64,000 nucleotides of DNA, taken from the NCBI GenBank assembly GCA_022661535.1, contig JAKULF010000011.1, forward strand, positions 1,798,001 to 1,862,000. Reading direction: 5' to 3'. Of the stretch, positions 33,801 to 44,305 are shown piece by piece. Below the pieces are notes generated by a model. That model saw nothing but the letters and a program-made list of their open reading frames with translations. It had not been told where the DNA came from and did not search any database. Position 1 is the first letter of the stretch, and each line of letters opens with the position of its first letter. The position numbers and the translations under genes were made by a program. The stretch comes from Eutypa lata (Eukaryota > Ascomycota > Sordariomycetes > Xylariales > Diatrypaceae).

Positions 33801-36800
33801 GAGGGACTCGAGATGCACAACCAAGGTGGTGATGTGGTGGTGATGTGGTGGTGATGGTGCTGGTGGTGCTGGTGGTAGTGCTGGTGGTCGGAGGTCCACT
33901 CATGTGGGATAAGATAAGCGGAAACCAAAAGTAAAATAAAAGCATCTATCTACTCCTACTACTCGCTATATTACCCTCGGGACAGATAACCGGACGCTTT
34001 CCCACCTCAGAATCGAAGTAAGAAAAAGACTAAAATGTTATTGCCGGAACAAACCAGCTTTACAACGTATTCGAAACAACGAGAAAAGAGATGGGGGAGA
34101 GAGATATGGCTCGGAAGGCCACATCGGTAAGTGAGTGTTGGAGAGGATTACGACCCATCTCCAGCTCGAACCGCATTAGAATAGCAAACTAATAGACTAA
34201 TAAAAGTTAGGACGGAGCCGAAGGGAAACTGGAGATCCATTTAACTCTACAGACCCACGCGATTACATGCATGTTTCTCTCTCTCTAATCATAATATCGC
34301 CAATTCCACATTTCCATGGCACAAAAGTGTGTGATTAAACACGCAGCCAGCCCTATGGACAAGCTTCAAGGCCTTCGTTCCCTTTGATGAAGATGTGTAG
34401 GGCTACTTAAACATCATGACACAAAAATGGAGCAGGAAGCACGCTAAAGTCCATGTGTCAAAGCGAAACAAAATAGAACAACGGACAGTCGACTAGTTTC
34501 AGAAGTTCGTGCCGGACGAGAGACCTGCAATAGGGAATGAGAGACAGATCTCGGCCGAAAGCTGGCCGGGTATCCATGACCGTGGGGGAATAGGCCGAGT
34601 GATTAGCAATACCCTCCTACCCCTGTCCCCCCCTCTCTCTCTCTCCTCTCTCGACCTGGATAAATTATAAAATGGCGGAGAGGAGAGCGTCAGATTATCA
34701 GCCGTGCAGCTAAAAAATCCCCGTTTCGTCACCGATTGGCAACGCCCTAACGTCTCATGATCTCATTTGTTGGAAGTCGACGATCTACATGGGGCCTCTA
34801 GATCCACCTTCCGGGGTCATTTCCGTTCGCGGTTCCATTTTTAAATATTATGTAATTAAAGTTTCATCAAAAAACTCGCTTCTAGGGTTGCTTCGAAAGT
34901 GGGGGGGGGGGGGGGGAGTTAGTTAGTTATATCGTTGATGATAACCGAAGTGATTCGATCATCGTCACCGTCTGTCACGCAGCACGTGGTTTAAGTTAAT
35001 AGCTAATACACTAAGTGCGCGGGGATGGGAAGGCAAGGAATAAACTCCCCGAATTTGAAATTACCTTAGTTAGAAATGCAGTTCCTGCCGGTTTGCTCGG
35101 AGATAGCCAATCTGGAATATGAGAACAGGTAAGCAAGAATTGATGAAATTGATTGGTTTTTGGTCACTGAGCATGCATTGCATAATTCAAGAGTTAATTC
35201 AAGAGTAGGCGACAAATTTCAAGGGCCAATGCCAGAAAACAAGGAATATTGACGATTGTGGGCTGAAATGGGCTAATTAGCACCTAAAGTTGCTATGCAT
35301 GTGAAACATGTTGGCCAGAGACTTGAATTATTAGAGTACTGTAAAATCCCAATTGGTATTCTCCTCATCGAAGCTTCGTAAGAGCTTAGTGAGATTCTAA
35401 CGGCGGAAGCGCTGCATCTTCCAACCGTCGGGAAGATGGACTATCATTGCCTAGTCAAATGTGAGTTCGGGCCTTGACCCACAGATCAGCCGGTCTAAAA
35501 GTTCAGCGAAGCTATATCATACCTCCTATCTGTCGAGAGCAGATCGCAGGGCTAGGTAGCTGAGCCTCGGTAAAACTGTTAGCACACCTGCACACATAGG
35601 TTTCTATGTAGTTATGTATCTTGTTTGCCACACTTACATATGTACACACCATTCCTATGTAACTACCGTTGTCCATCTAATATAGCTCTAGAGTTTAGTG
35701 ATAGAAGATCATCACGTCGAGTGGATCATGGAAGCATACTAACTATCGACGATACACGTGGCCTAATACGTACATGATGCATAGTCTCGGCTCTACGGAT
35801 AGCTCTTCTAAATCACACATATAAGACAAGGGTCTGGGTCTAGTTATATGTTTATAATGCGAGGTGGGTATACCAAGCCCGAGCAAGGACATACATACAT
35901 AAGTATATAAGTCTTTATAAAGGACGATAGTAAATAAGAGAGAACTTCCGACTTCTGCAAACAGCTTCACAGTGACCGTTGTCGTAGCTAGATGAGAACG
36001 TATGAGATACTCCAACGATGTATTCGAACTCCATTTTTATTTCCTACGTGGTGGTCTTCCGTTATCTCGTCGGGTCGTGTACGCGAGAATTCATAACCGT
36101 AGGTCTAATTATGATTTCGTAAGCCTAGCAGCGCCCTTGGACTAAAAAACAACCCCTAGCCATCGACCTACACCCCCATCCGCCTCTTATATATAGCCAT
36201 TGGTAATGTATCTAGTTATCAACAGAATTGGTCTGCTTTCCCAGAATCGAAAGGGTTTTAGGTAGGCAGAATAAGAACCAATGTAGCTCCCAAGCCACTC
36301 TTAGCAACACAGTCCAATGCCCTCAGAGCCACACCATGTTGTCTTTCACACCTCACGAATATCAATATTAAGATAAAGGGTTACTGGTATGTCCAAATTG
36401 TTCTTACTCGTTCCCCCAAACCATTTTCTTTCCTTCGTCTCTTAAAATCCTGCTAGGACCGAGAAAGAAGAAATCTCTTTTGATGTGTAAATTATATTGA
36501 TGAAGTACGATCCTGCACTAAGCTTCTATTTGGGATAATTTTAGATTCCTAGTAACGAGGATGACATAGTAGTGCTCAGAAGTCCGGAGGACTACCGACT
36601 TGTACGCAAGAGATTTGGGGACCTTGACGTATTTCTGTTTTTCTTAAAGAAGGAATGAAAAGAACGGTCTGGCATCGGTATCATGAATACGATGCTCTAT
36701 TACTGAATACTCCAGGGTGAGGGACATAATATCATCGCGTCCCTCTAATGAAAGGGAGCTGAGACGGGGCCCCCAGCAGCGGGTAATAAACTATTAATTG

Positions 36801-37039
36801 AGTCCATAATCTACCCAGTAGACTCTAAAAGATGTTTGATTTCTCTACGGGATGATTACTGGACAGGTCTCTCCTAAGCCATCTGCTAACCTAAGGAGAC
36901 CCTTGCTAATAGGGGCTCCTGACTGCAATATATAAGTTTCAAGATGGGGTAACAACTCCATCTTTTAGTCAGACTTCTTCATCATCATATTTCAATAATA
37001 TTTATTCTTTTAGCATTTCTAAAACTCTAATGCCTAAAC
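33801..37039. other. 3.2-kb intergenic region
   Basis: Starts with a GGTGGT/GATGTG-rich leader of the transcription-factor gene (33825-33890). There is a G16 tract at 34901-34916 and CT-rich stretches near 34620. No gene seen on either strand. Confidence 0.55.
34901..34916. repeat. Poly-G tract (G16)
   Basis: Sixteen uninterrupted G residues in an intergenic region. The length may be unreliable in sequence data. Confidence 0.85.
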
Positions 37040-37279
37040 TCAGAGTACTGGTTCATTGTCGGCAACTTGGAGCATAAGATAGCCGTGTTCGTCGAAAAGC
37101 ATATTGTGACTGTCGGGAAGTTCATCGAACTCGGACAGTCCATCGTCGAAGTCAGGCTCAAACACCTGTTTTAGTCGGAACAGCTACCATTGCTGAAGTT
37201 TGCTTTTTAACCTTTTTTTTTTTCGATGCTGACATTCGTAATGGCTGACGAGGCGTAACGTATATTCAAAGTTCCAAGT
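37040..37279 (-). pseudogene. Coding fragment with one stop, family not recognised
   Basis: After an acceptor-like TTCTACTAG on the reverse strand, a frame of 80 codons reads TWNFEYTLRLVSHYECQ, a Lys/Arg-rich block HRKKKRLKSKLQQW, a TAG at 37184-37186, then LFRLKQVFEPDFDDG and LFDEHGYLMLQVADNEPVL before the terminal TGA. The basic helix followed by an acidic, Asp/Glu-rich tail suggests the C-terminal part of a nuclear or DNA-binding protein, but I do not recognise the family. Alternatively an acceptor at AAACAG just after the TAG could begin a separate last exon. No upstream exons could be connected. Confidence 0.4.
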
Positions 37280-38404
37280 CTAGTAGAAACAGCCTTTTAT
37301 GCGTATCCTTTAGGTGTGGATAGTAGATATATGCTCCTGTAGCTGACACAAACTAAATACAGCCGAACATCTCATGACAAAGTCTCGAGGCTCAGAATGC
37401 AAACATAACTAACCTGAGTTTATAATTGGTGATTTAAGAACTCGTAAGCATCAAAGCCAATTTAGTATGTTATTGTTATTGTTGTGGCTAAAAGGGAGTT
37501 GTTGCATACTGTGGATAACAAGAGGTAAAAGTTGAATGTAAGTTGAAAAACGTGTCCCAGTGTTGGAGGAGATTCTTAATATCGCTCCTAGTCACATTTC
37601 CTTATTTGAATTCGCCCTTTCGGTGACACTTGATATTGAGGTAACAAGTAAGTGCATCCCGCCTCCGAAATTTGACTGTAGGCGGCCGTGAGGGCGGTAG
37701 CTAAATAATGGACGGCCCTCCCGAGAACGGAGATGGCCTAACACGATACAGGCGAACAGCATTCCATATCCAATTTTCAATAGCTTTCGTTACTGTTGCT
37801 TCTCCGATGCAGAAGATAAGACCAGATCAGGCCACATAAGCGTATTTATTAACGTCCTATCTCAGTGGCGCCATAATACAGTCTTTTCATTGCGGATGTC
37901 TGGGTCATGGTGTGTTGTTGATCACATCACATAACGGGACGCCAGGTTGACGTATCTAGACACATTTCATAGGAAACAGGACACGCACGTTAAGCTTGGT
38001 TGCCATTGCATCTAATACCTGGCAAGTGAAGCAAGTCACTTAAGGGTAAGCCACGTGATAGTACAAGTCGAAGCACCGTGGTTAGTGCTCATGACAACAT
38101 AGTGGCAATAGTAGTGAGACAAAAACAAGAATTGATATGGAAGGAGACTTGGTCTGTAAGAGTCTCTCTAATGTTGATCCACTAGAAGTACTACTCATCC
38201 GGGACTCCATTTTCCATTTTCCATAACTCCGTACAGAAAGAAAAAAAGAATCGAAAATAAAGCAAATCCCCTCCCTCCCTGTCTGCCTGTGAGCCTATCC
38301 CATATCGTCAGACACAATCGTCAATATGTATCTCATATAAGGAAAAAAAAAACCCCTAATTCCTCCTTAACCTCCTCCTTAAAGAAGAGTATCTACTCCT
38401 AGGA
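37280..38404. other. Intergenic, no gene seen
   Basis: AT-rich, only short random frames. The right end is the 3' flank of the GH64 gene. Confidence 0.55.
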
Positions 38405-39793
38405 TTAAGCATCATCGCCACCGACGATGATCTCCATCCTCACGGGGTTCGCCTTCTGTATGACACCGGCGGAGTTCTCGTTCGGATCCGTGGGGTCCAT
38501 GTTGACGTCGTCGTACGCGAAGGCGTAGCCCTTGCCGTCGGCGAGGTTCTCGTGGACGAGGCGGGAGTAGTGGTTGGTGATCTTGTGGCCGTAGTAGTTC
38601 TGCTTCGGCACCTTCAGGGGGGTCGCACTCAGCAGCAGGGTGCTGCGGTTGAGGGCGGCGCACAGGCGCGTCATGAGCTCCTTCTGGGTGTCCGAGGCGT
38701 CGGCGGGGAGGTCGAAGGCGCTCCCCGGCCCGGTCCCCGCGCACCCGAAGATCTCGCGCGACGTCGGCTTCTTGAACGAGGCCGCCACCGTCCCGTTGCC
38801 GAACCGGCAGGTGAGCACGTCGCCCGGCTGCTCCACCTTGCAGGGGATCTCGAGGCCGTGCGCGACCGCCTGGCCGCTCCGGTCCTGCGTGTCTATGGTG
38901 AGGGCCTCGTCCGTGTACTTCTTCCACACCTCGTCGACGTAGGGGTCGTAGTAGGTGTTGAACCCCGAGTCGGGGTGCAGGCTCATGTACTTCTCGGGCG
39001 CCATGACGCGCAGCGGCTCGTTCGCGGAGTTCTTGAAGCACAGGTCTGCCCAGGGGACTCCGGGGTCTTGGTCCTTGAGGTTCGATATGCCGTCGCATAG
39101 GCTCTTCAGTGCGTCCTTGTGGGGGCCGGCAATCGTGTCCGTGGTCTCGTTGCTGTCGGCGTTGTAGGTCATGCTCATGCCGATGGGCAGGCCCACGAAG
39201 TCCACGAAGGTGATGTCCATGAAGAGCTCGGCCTCGTTGTATTCGAACTCCATGAACCCCCATGACGCGTTCTGGGCCGGGTCGGTGGGGTTCAGGAAAT
39301 CCGGCTGCTCGAGTTCGGGGCGGCCACTACCACCACTCACTTGGGCTCTGAACCTGAGGGCTGGTGTCTCGGATATGTACACACGGGCGGAGCCCATGTA
39401 TCCTGGAATGGTAAAATCCTTTCCTTCTTTGGGAATACTGATGGGCTGGAGGTTTGGGATCGCGACGAGGCCGGCGGTGGCTGTTCCATTGCCGGTGGTA
39501 GGGAGGCCGATGAAGGATGACTCGGCTTCCTTTACGCCAAGGAGAACGTGCTGGCTCTGCACCTGCCCTGAGACGTAGGCGTGCAGTTCCTTACCGAGTT
39601 TGTTCTCAACGTGAACTTGCAACTCCGCGCCGTCGCGAGTTTCAAGGTAGGCAGGCGCATTGATAGTGTGATGTCTCGCGCCAAGAAGTCCTCGGGAATG
39701 AAGAGTGCGGTGCGCTACGTGCGACGGGATCGATAGGGCAGCAGCTGCTGCGATGCAGTAGAGAATGGAAAACATGTTGCGCCGGCGCACCAT
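38405..39793 (-). CDS. Secreted GH64 beta-1,3-glucanase (thaumatin-like)
   Basis: Single exon, 462 aa from the ATG at 39793. The n-region MVRRRN followed by MFSILYCIAAAAALSIPS is a typical signal peptide. Upstream codons in frame start only at a TTG and are not used. The mature part begins with LQVHVENKLGKELHAYVSGQ, the usual opening of GH64 laminaripentaose-producing glucanases. It continues with FMEFEYNEAELFMDITFVD and VDFVGLPIGMSM, which carry the acidic residues of the catalytic cleft. Several N-glycosylation sequons (NGT, NAS, NET, NRS) fit secretion. Hydrolysis of beta-1,3-glucan, either in remodelling the fungus's own wall or in attacking other fungi or plant callose, is the family activity. 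The GC content is much higher than in the flanks. Confidence 0.88.
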   Translation of the reverse strand: MVRRRNMFSILYCIAAAAALSIPSHVAHRTLHSRGLLGARHHTINAPAYLETRDGAELQVHVENKLGKELHAYVSGQVQSQHVLLGVKEAESSFIGLPTTGNGTATAGLVAIPNLQPISIPKEGKDFTIPGYMGSARVYISETPALRFRAQVSGGSGRPELEQPDFLNPTDPAQNASWGFMEFEYNEAELFMDITFVDFVGLPIGMSMTYNADSNETTDTIAGPHKDALKSLCDGISNLKDQDPGVPWADLCFKNSANEPLRVMAPEKYMSLHPDSGFNTYYDPYVDEVWKKYTDEALTIDTQDRSGQAVAHGLEIPCKVEQPGDVLTCRFGNGTVAASFKKPTSREIFGCAGTGPGSAFDLPADASDTQKELMTRLCAALNRSTLLLSATPLKVPKQNYYGHKITNHYSRLVHENLADGKGYAFAYDDVNMDPTDPNENSAGVIQKANPVRMEIIVGGDDA

Positions 39794-42580
39794 GTCGATG
39801 ATGGGCAATGGTGATAGAAACCAAATACAATCAAGGATCGTGGGGGGTGAAGGCAAAGTCAAAAGAAAGTCGTAGAATAACTAAATTTCGCACTTTATGT
39901 ATGGTATGCGTTGAAGATGGTGAAGAAAAAAAAAACGTTCAGAAGTTTACCCTGGGGTGCAAGTTAAATAGGTAGGTACCTTTTGGTACGGCCCGGAATG
40001 GAAAAATGTCAGGAGGACTGTGAATTTGCGTGTGCGTCACGGGTTGTCAGGTGTGTCGTAAACAAAGGGGTTTATGAATAATCCGAGCAACCGACTAATC
40101 TGCGAGACAAAGCAATTGTGATTCACGTAAAGTTGTAGAATCAAGTGCTTATAATATGTAAGTAAAATTGACGCTGCAGAGAGAGGGGAAAAAAGACAGA
40201 GAACAAAGGGCATTGATTAAAATTCGACTTACTCCTGAGAATGTGCCACCATACACAGATATTAACAACAAATCATAGCATTCATCCCCCCTCCTGTGGA
40301 ACGTAGTCGCACCCACGGCTATAGATTCTTTGACCCTTCAGAAGTGCAACGTCCTATGACACATGTACGCACATGCCAACATTCCAGCGCGAGCCGACTA
40401 GATCTTGGAGTGTTTGTGGTGCAATTTCATTCAGTAAACGTGGCAACGGCCAGGGAAAAAAGGGACCGCAGTATCGCACGTCGAGCGGGTGTAACTTATA
40501 GGTGGTTGGCTATCACGTCGGCAGATGGTAGCAATCACCCCAGTCCCTCAAGTGAAATTCTAAAGTGAATTCCTTAGGCACCAGGAAGATAGGTAGTTAA
40601 GACGACTTTGAAGAATTGCCTTTGCGCTGAATTCCAGCTTTATATTTTCTCTTCCATAAGATTCTTTTGGACGTGCTTTTGGAAGTCCCTCTTTTTACAC
40701 TTGCCCTACGGTACACAAGACTGATATCAACTTGACATAGCTAATCTCTGGAATGAAACGAATAATGGGTGCCGCACGAGAGAGGTGCTCTAGTAGCCAT
40801 GGGGTTCTAAGTAAGATCAGACCAAAATATCTAGCAGCGCCACAAGTCAAACAAACGAGTCTAACACTGCTCATTTGTCCCTAAAAGCACCCCAATTTTG
40901 AGACTAAGATAAGCGAGAATATTATGACATTAACAATGCATGTAATTTTATCAAGATTTGTTTGCTGATTATTCCATTCAATATCAAAGGCTGCATGATC
41001 ATTATGGCCTAATCCATCAAGCAGTACAACAAGCAGCACAAGATGGGATCACCATCCATTGGTGGGTCGAAGCCAGCTTCCATTATCAGATACCCAATTC
41101 AATCTATGGCTAGATGAGGATGGGTCCATAAGGGTGTACTACACCTTATAACTTTGAGTGCACTAAGCAGTGCAAACAGCGATAGACTCAATCCACTCCT
41201 ACCCCCTTCCACCCCTCTAGAGACCATATCGGCATTATTTACCCAAGGTAATCAGTCTAATGGCATATGTCTGCCATAGAGGTAAAGATAGGAGAATCAT
41301 AGTAGAGCCTATCGCCCTGGCCATCGTAGAGCCCATACTACACTCCTATAGTTGACCGAGTCAAATAAGTTGCTGAGTGACATCGGACAGAATTTGCACC
41401 TGTATTTTGAAACTTTGTATCATGTGTCAAACTGTCTACTTAGATGACTTCATTCATGGGTCACGATCAAGTCTGTTTGAGTCCCATCACTAGCTGCACG
41501 ATATTGGATAATAAGCTTCTCCAAGTAGACATAAGCAGCCAACAGCACTGGCCGTTGATCAATGAAAAATGAAAAGGGACCAACTAGTGAGTAGGGAGAG
41601 TAGGCCACCCACGAATATTTTACTACACGTAGTCCTACTGATTCTGACAAGCATCTCATTACATCCAACAACGCAATATTATCCCCAAAGACGGATCCGT
41701 CAGGACTTGACAGTTGTTTGGATCCAGTCGACAGTGAAATAACTTCTGAATACGCCCACTTATAAAAAGTCTAGCCCGCTGACCGTGAGTTACGCGCAGT
41801 CATACCAGCCACACTGTAATCATTCTTGGTATGACCGCTAAAGCTGACTATTTACTGCATCCAGAGAAATCACGCACAGCTCCCCGCATGTCAGGGGCAG
41901 AAGACTTTTCATCCATAGGAATGCAATACTAACTGCCGGATATCGGCAGCAGGATCACAGAAGACTAGGTACAGAAGCACACAGCAGCGTGTGTAAGCTT
42001 TATGCCTCTGATATTTATGTAAATCTACACCATAGCTGCTATCCATAATAACACCCAGAATAGGGCTTTCCCCTTTTGCTCCCTGGGAAGGACACAAGAC
42101 GAACCAAGCACAGCTGTAGGTACGTACGCACACATAGATATGTATTTGTAGACCAATGAACTATATAAAGACGTATAAACTCGGTGCGTAACGTAACACG
42201 TCGGCCAGTCGGTCGATCACTCGCCCGCTCGACGAAAGTGGGACGACAGCAACAAACACTAGGCACAAGGGGGAAAGGGGAAAACGGTAAAGGAACCAAC
42301 TCCTGAACTACCACCAATAAAGTAAATAAAAAACTCCAAGATATCTCTATATTCGTTTCCCATCAATCATCCATCTACTACGAAGTCGATGCTTTGCTTT
42401 GCTCTGCTTGCTTTCCTGCTAACATGGTCGGGTCCCATGTCCATCCAAGACGCTTTTCATCCATTTACCTCCTCCTCCTCCACATCCTCCTCCTCTCCCT
42501 TGGTATATGAAGGGTTGGAGTAGTGGCGGGTGAGGAGTGGTGAGTAATAAGAAATAAAAACCATCACTACTACCACTTCC
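39794..42580. other. 2.8-kb intergenic region
   Basis: Only short unremarkable frames. Promoter of the GH64 gene on the left, 3' flank of the copper chaperone gene on the right. Confidence 0.6.
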
Positions 42581-43043
42581 CTAATCGGCAAGCTCAACCG
42601 GCTTGGTCACACCATCGGCATCGCCCGTGTTGACTTTCTTGCCCGACTTCTTGATGGTGCGCAGGACGGTCTCGTAGTCGACGCCGGGCTCGGTCTTGAC
42701 GATGGCCTCCTGCTTGTCGAGCGAGATGTCGAGGTTCTTGACGCCTAGTTATATAGATCATCGCTCGTTAGTTGCTTGTCATTTTTTCACTGCATACATG
42801 CATGCAGGTAGGTATAACTACGTGGGTGGGATACATATGTATGTAGCCTGCAATAGAAAACAAAGGAAGAAAAAAAACGAACCAACGCTACGGTAAGGTG
42901 AAGCGAGAGGAGAGGAAGATGAGAAGAAGGGGGGGGGGGGGGGAGGACTCACCCTCGAGCTTTTTCAGGACACGCTCAACTGCGCCGGAGCAGCCGCTGC
43001 AGCTCATGGTGACGTTGAACGTGTACGTGTGGTCGTCAGACAT
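42581..43043 (-). CDS. ATX1: ATX1-type copper metallochaperone
   Basis: Reverse-strand exons 43043-42953 and 42744-42581 give 84 aa, the normal size of the family. The copper site is MSCSGC (MxCxxC) at residues 13-18, followed by helix AVERVLKKLEG. After the intron come VKNLDISLDKQEAIVK and ETVLRTIKKSGKKV, giving the beta-alpha-beta-beta-alpha-beta order of an HMA domain. Lys-rich loops near the end match the surface that docks with the P-type ATPase Ccc2 in the Golgi. The protein carries Cu(I) through the cytosol. The 208-nt intron splits a Gly codon (phase 1) and has a run of 15 C on the sense strand starting nine bases after the donor GT. The gene symbol is assigned by family resemblance. 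Confidence 0.92.
42929..42943. repeat. Poly-G tract inside the ATX1 intron
   Basis: G15 on the plus strand, which is a C15 tract just downstream of the 5' splice site on the sense strand. Confidence 0.85.
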
Positions 43044-44305
43044 GGTAGCGAGGGGTAGATTGTGTGATTTTCTTGGTCGGTATTGATCGGTAAGTAGGTA
43101 GGCCAGTTGTGTTTGCGAGGAATAATCCGCGGTAGTTTTGCAATTGGAAAAGAAAGTTACGTTGTTGTTGCTCAAGGGAAGGGAAATACGTAGGTCGTTG
43201 ACTATGGAGAGAGAGTGTAGGATGAGGGCTTTTTATATGTTGTAGTATTTTAATATGGGAGATCTGGCTGTATTAATAATGGTATGGAGGTAGGTAAGTA
43301 GTCAAAGAAGCCGTCAAGAGTAAAGGTGTATTGTATTGTACCCCGCCCCCGCCACAAACTTAGCGATACGCCCATAATGTGCTCGGGTAGGTAGCTGCAC
43401 AGTGTGGCGCATTTCATTCTTTTTATCATTCATAATTACCCCCCGCCCCCTTGCTCAGCACTCAGCAGTGAGTCTATATGAAGACATACAGTGTGTGAAA
43501 GGAGTCATTATATTATAACACTGTCCATCTACTTAGCTTCTGACATCTTCAGTTCCTTTGCTCGCGTGCTTTGGCAGGTTAACCACCCTGCCACCACCTA
43601 ACTAATGAATCGTATTGTACAATACCTACATACCCGACCTACCCTAATCAATCAGGAGGAACAAGGGCCGACGATACAGTCGGCGGTTTAATCCTGAAAC
43701 ATTTGAGCAAGTTTCGCAACAATGGATAAAATGAAACCCGATATGATGTAGGTACATGTAGGAGGTACCACCCATCTATTTGTACTTGTATTATTAATCG
43801 GCATTACGGGATATGTACATGTATATGTAACTCGAAACCACGATGTCTTTGTCAGGGGATTGTCAGCAAGCTTAGATACCTAATATAGAAAACCAGACTA
43901 ACTATCGCTTCGTATAAATGTGTAAGTATTATACCAAAAGTCCATGCTGATATATGTATGTAGTTGCGCCAGTGCACAACAGCAGCAGTGGTGACCCACT
44001 CTCCCGTACATATGTATGTAGAACCCGGTTTACACGTGGTTAAAACGCCTCGTTAAGACAGATCTATGGACGCAAGATGCAGATCATGCATAACAGTTGA
44101 TGTACAGTATGTGGTAGGTACATGACCACATATGTAGGTAGATAGGTATGTAGGTTGCATAACAGCCCAGGGCTTTGTACAATACAATGCAGCCCCTGAA
44201 TATCTAACAACACATTGCAGCTCTATTCAGACTCGCGATGATGCTACCAAGCTAACAGTCCATAACGTACGGTAGGTAGGTAACCGACGCCACTAATGCC
44301 CTGCC
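43044..44305. other. Intergenic, ATX1 promoter
   Basis: Contains many GTAGGTA/TACATGTA words (43740-43820, 44100-44160, 44272-44283) and C-rich blocks. No gene seen. Confidence 0.6.

Noticed and set aside
38412..39263. 283-codon reverse frame within the GH64 gene
   Set aside because: An out-of-frame shadow rich in Arg, His and Pro. The overlapping frame has the signal peptide and GH64 motifs.
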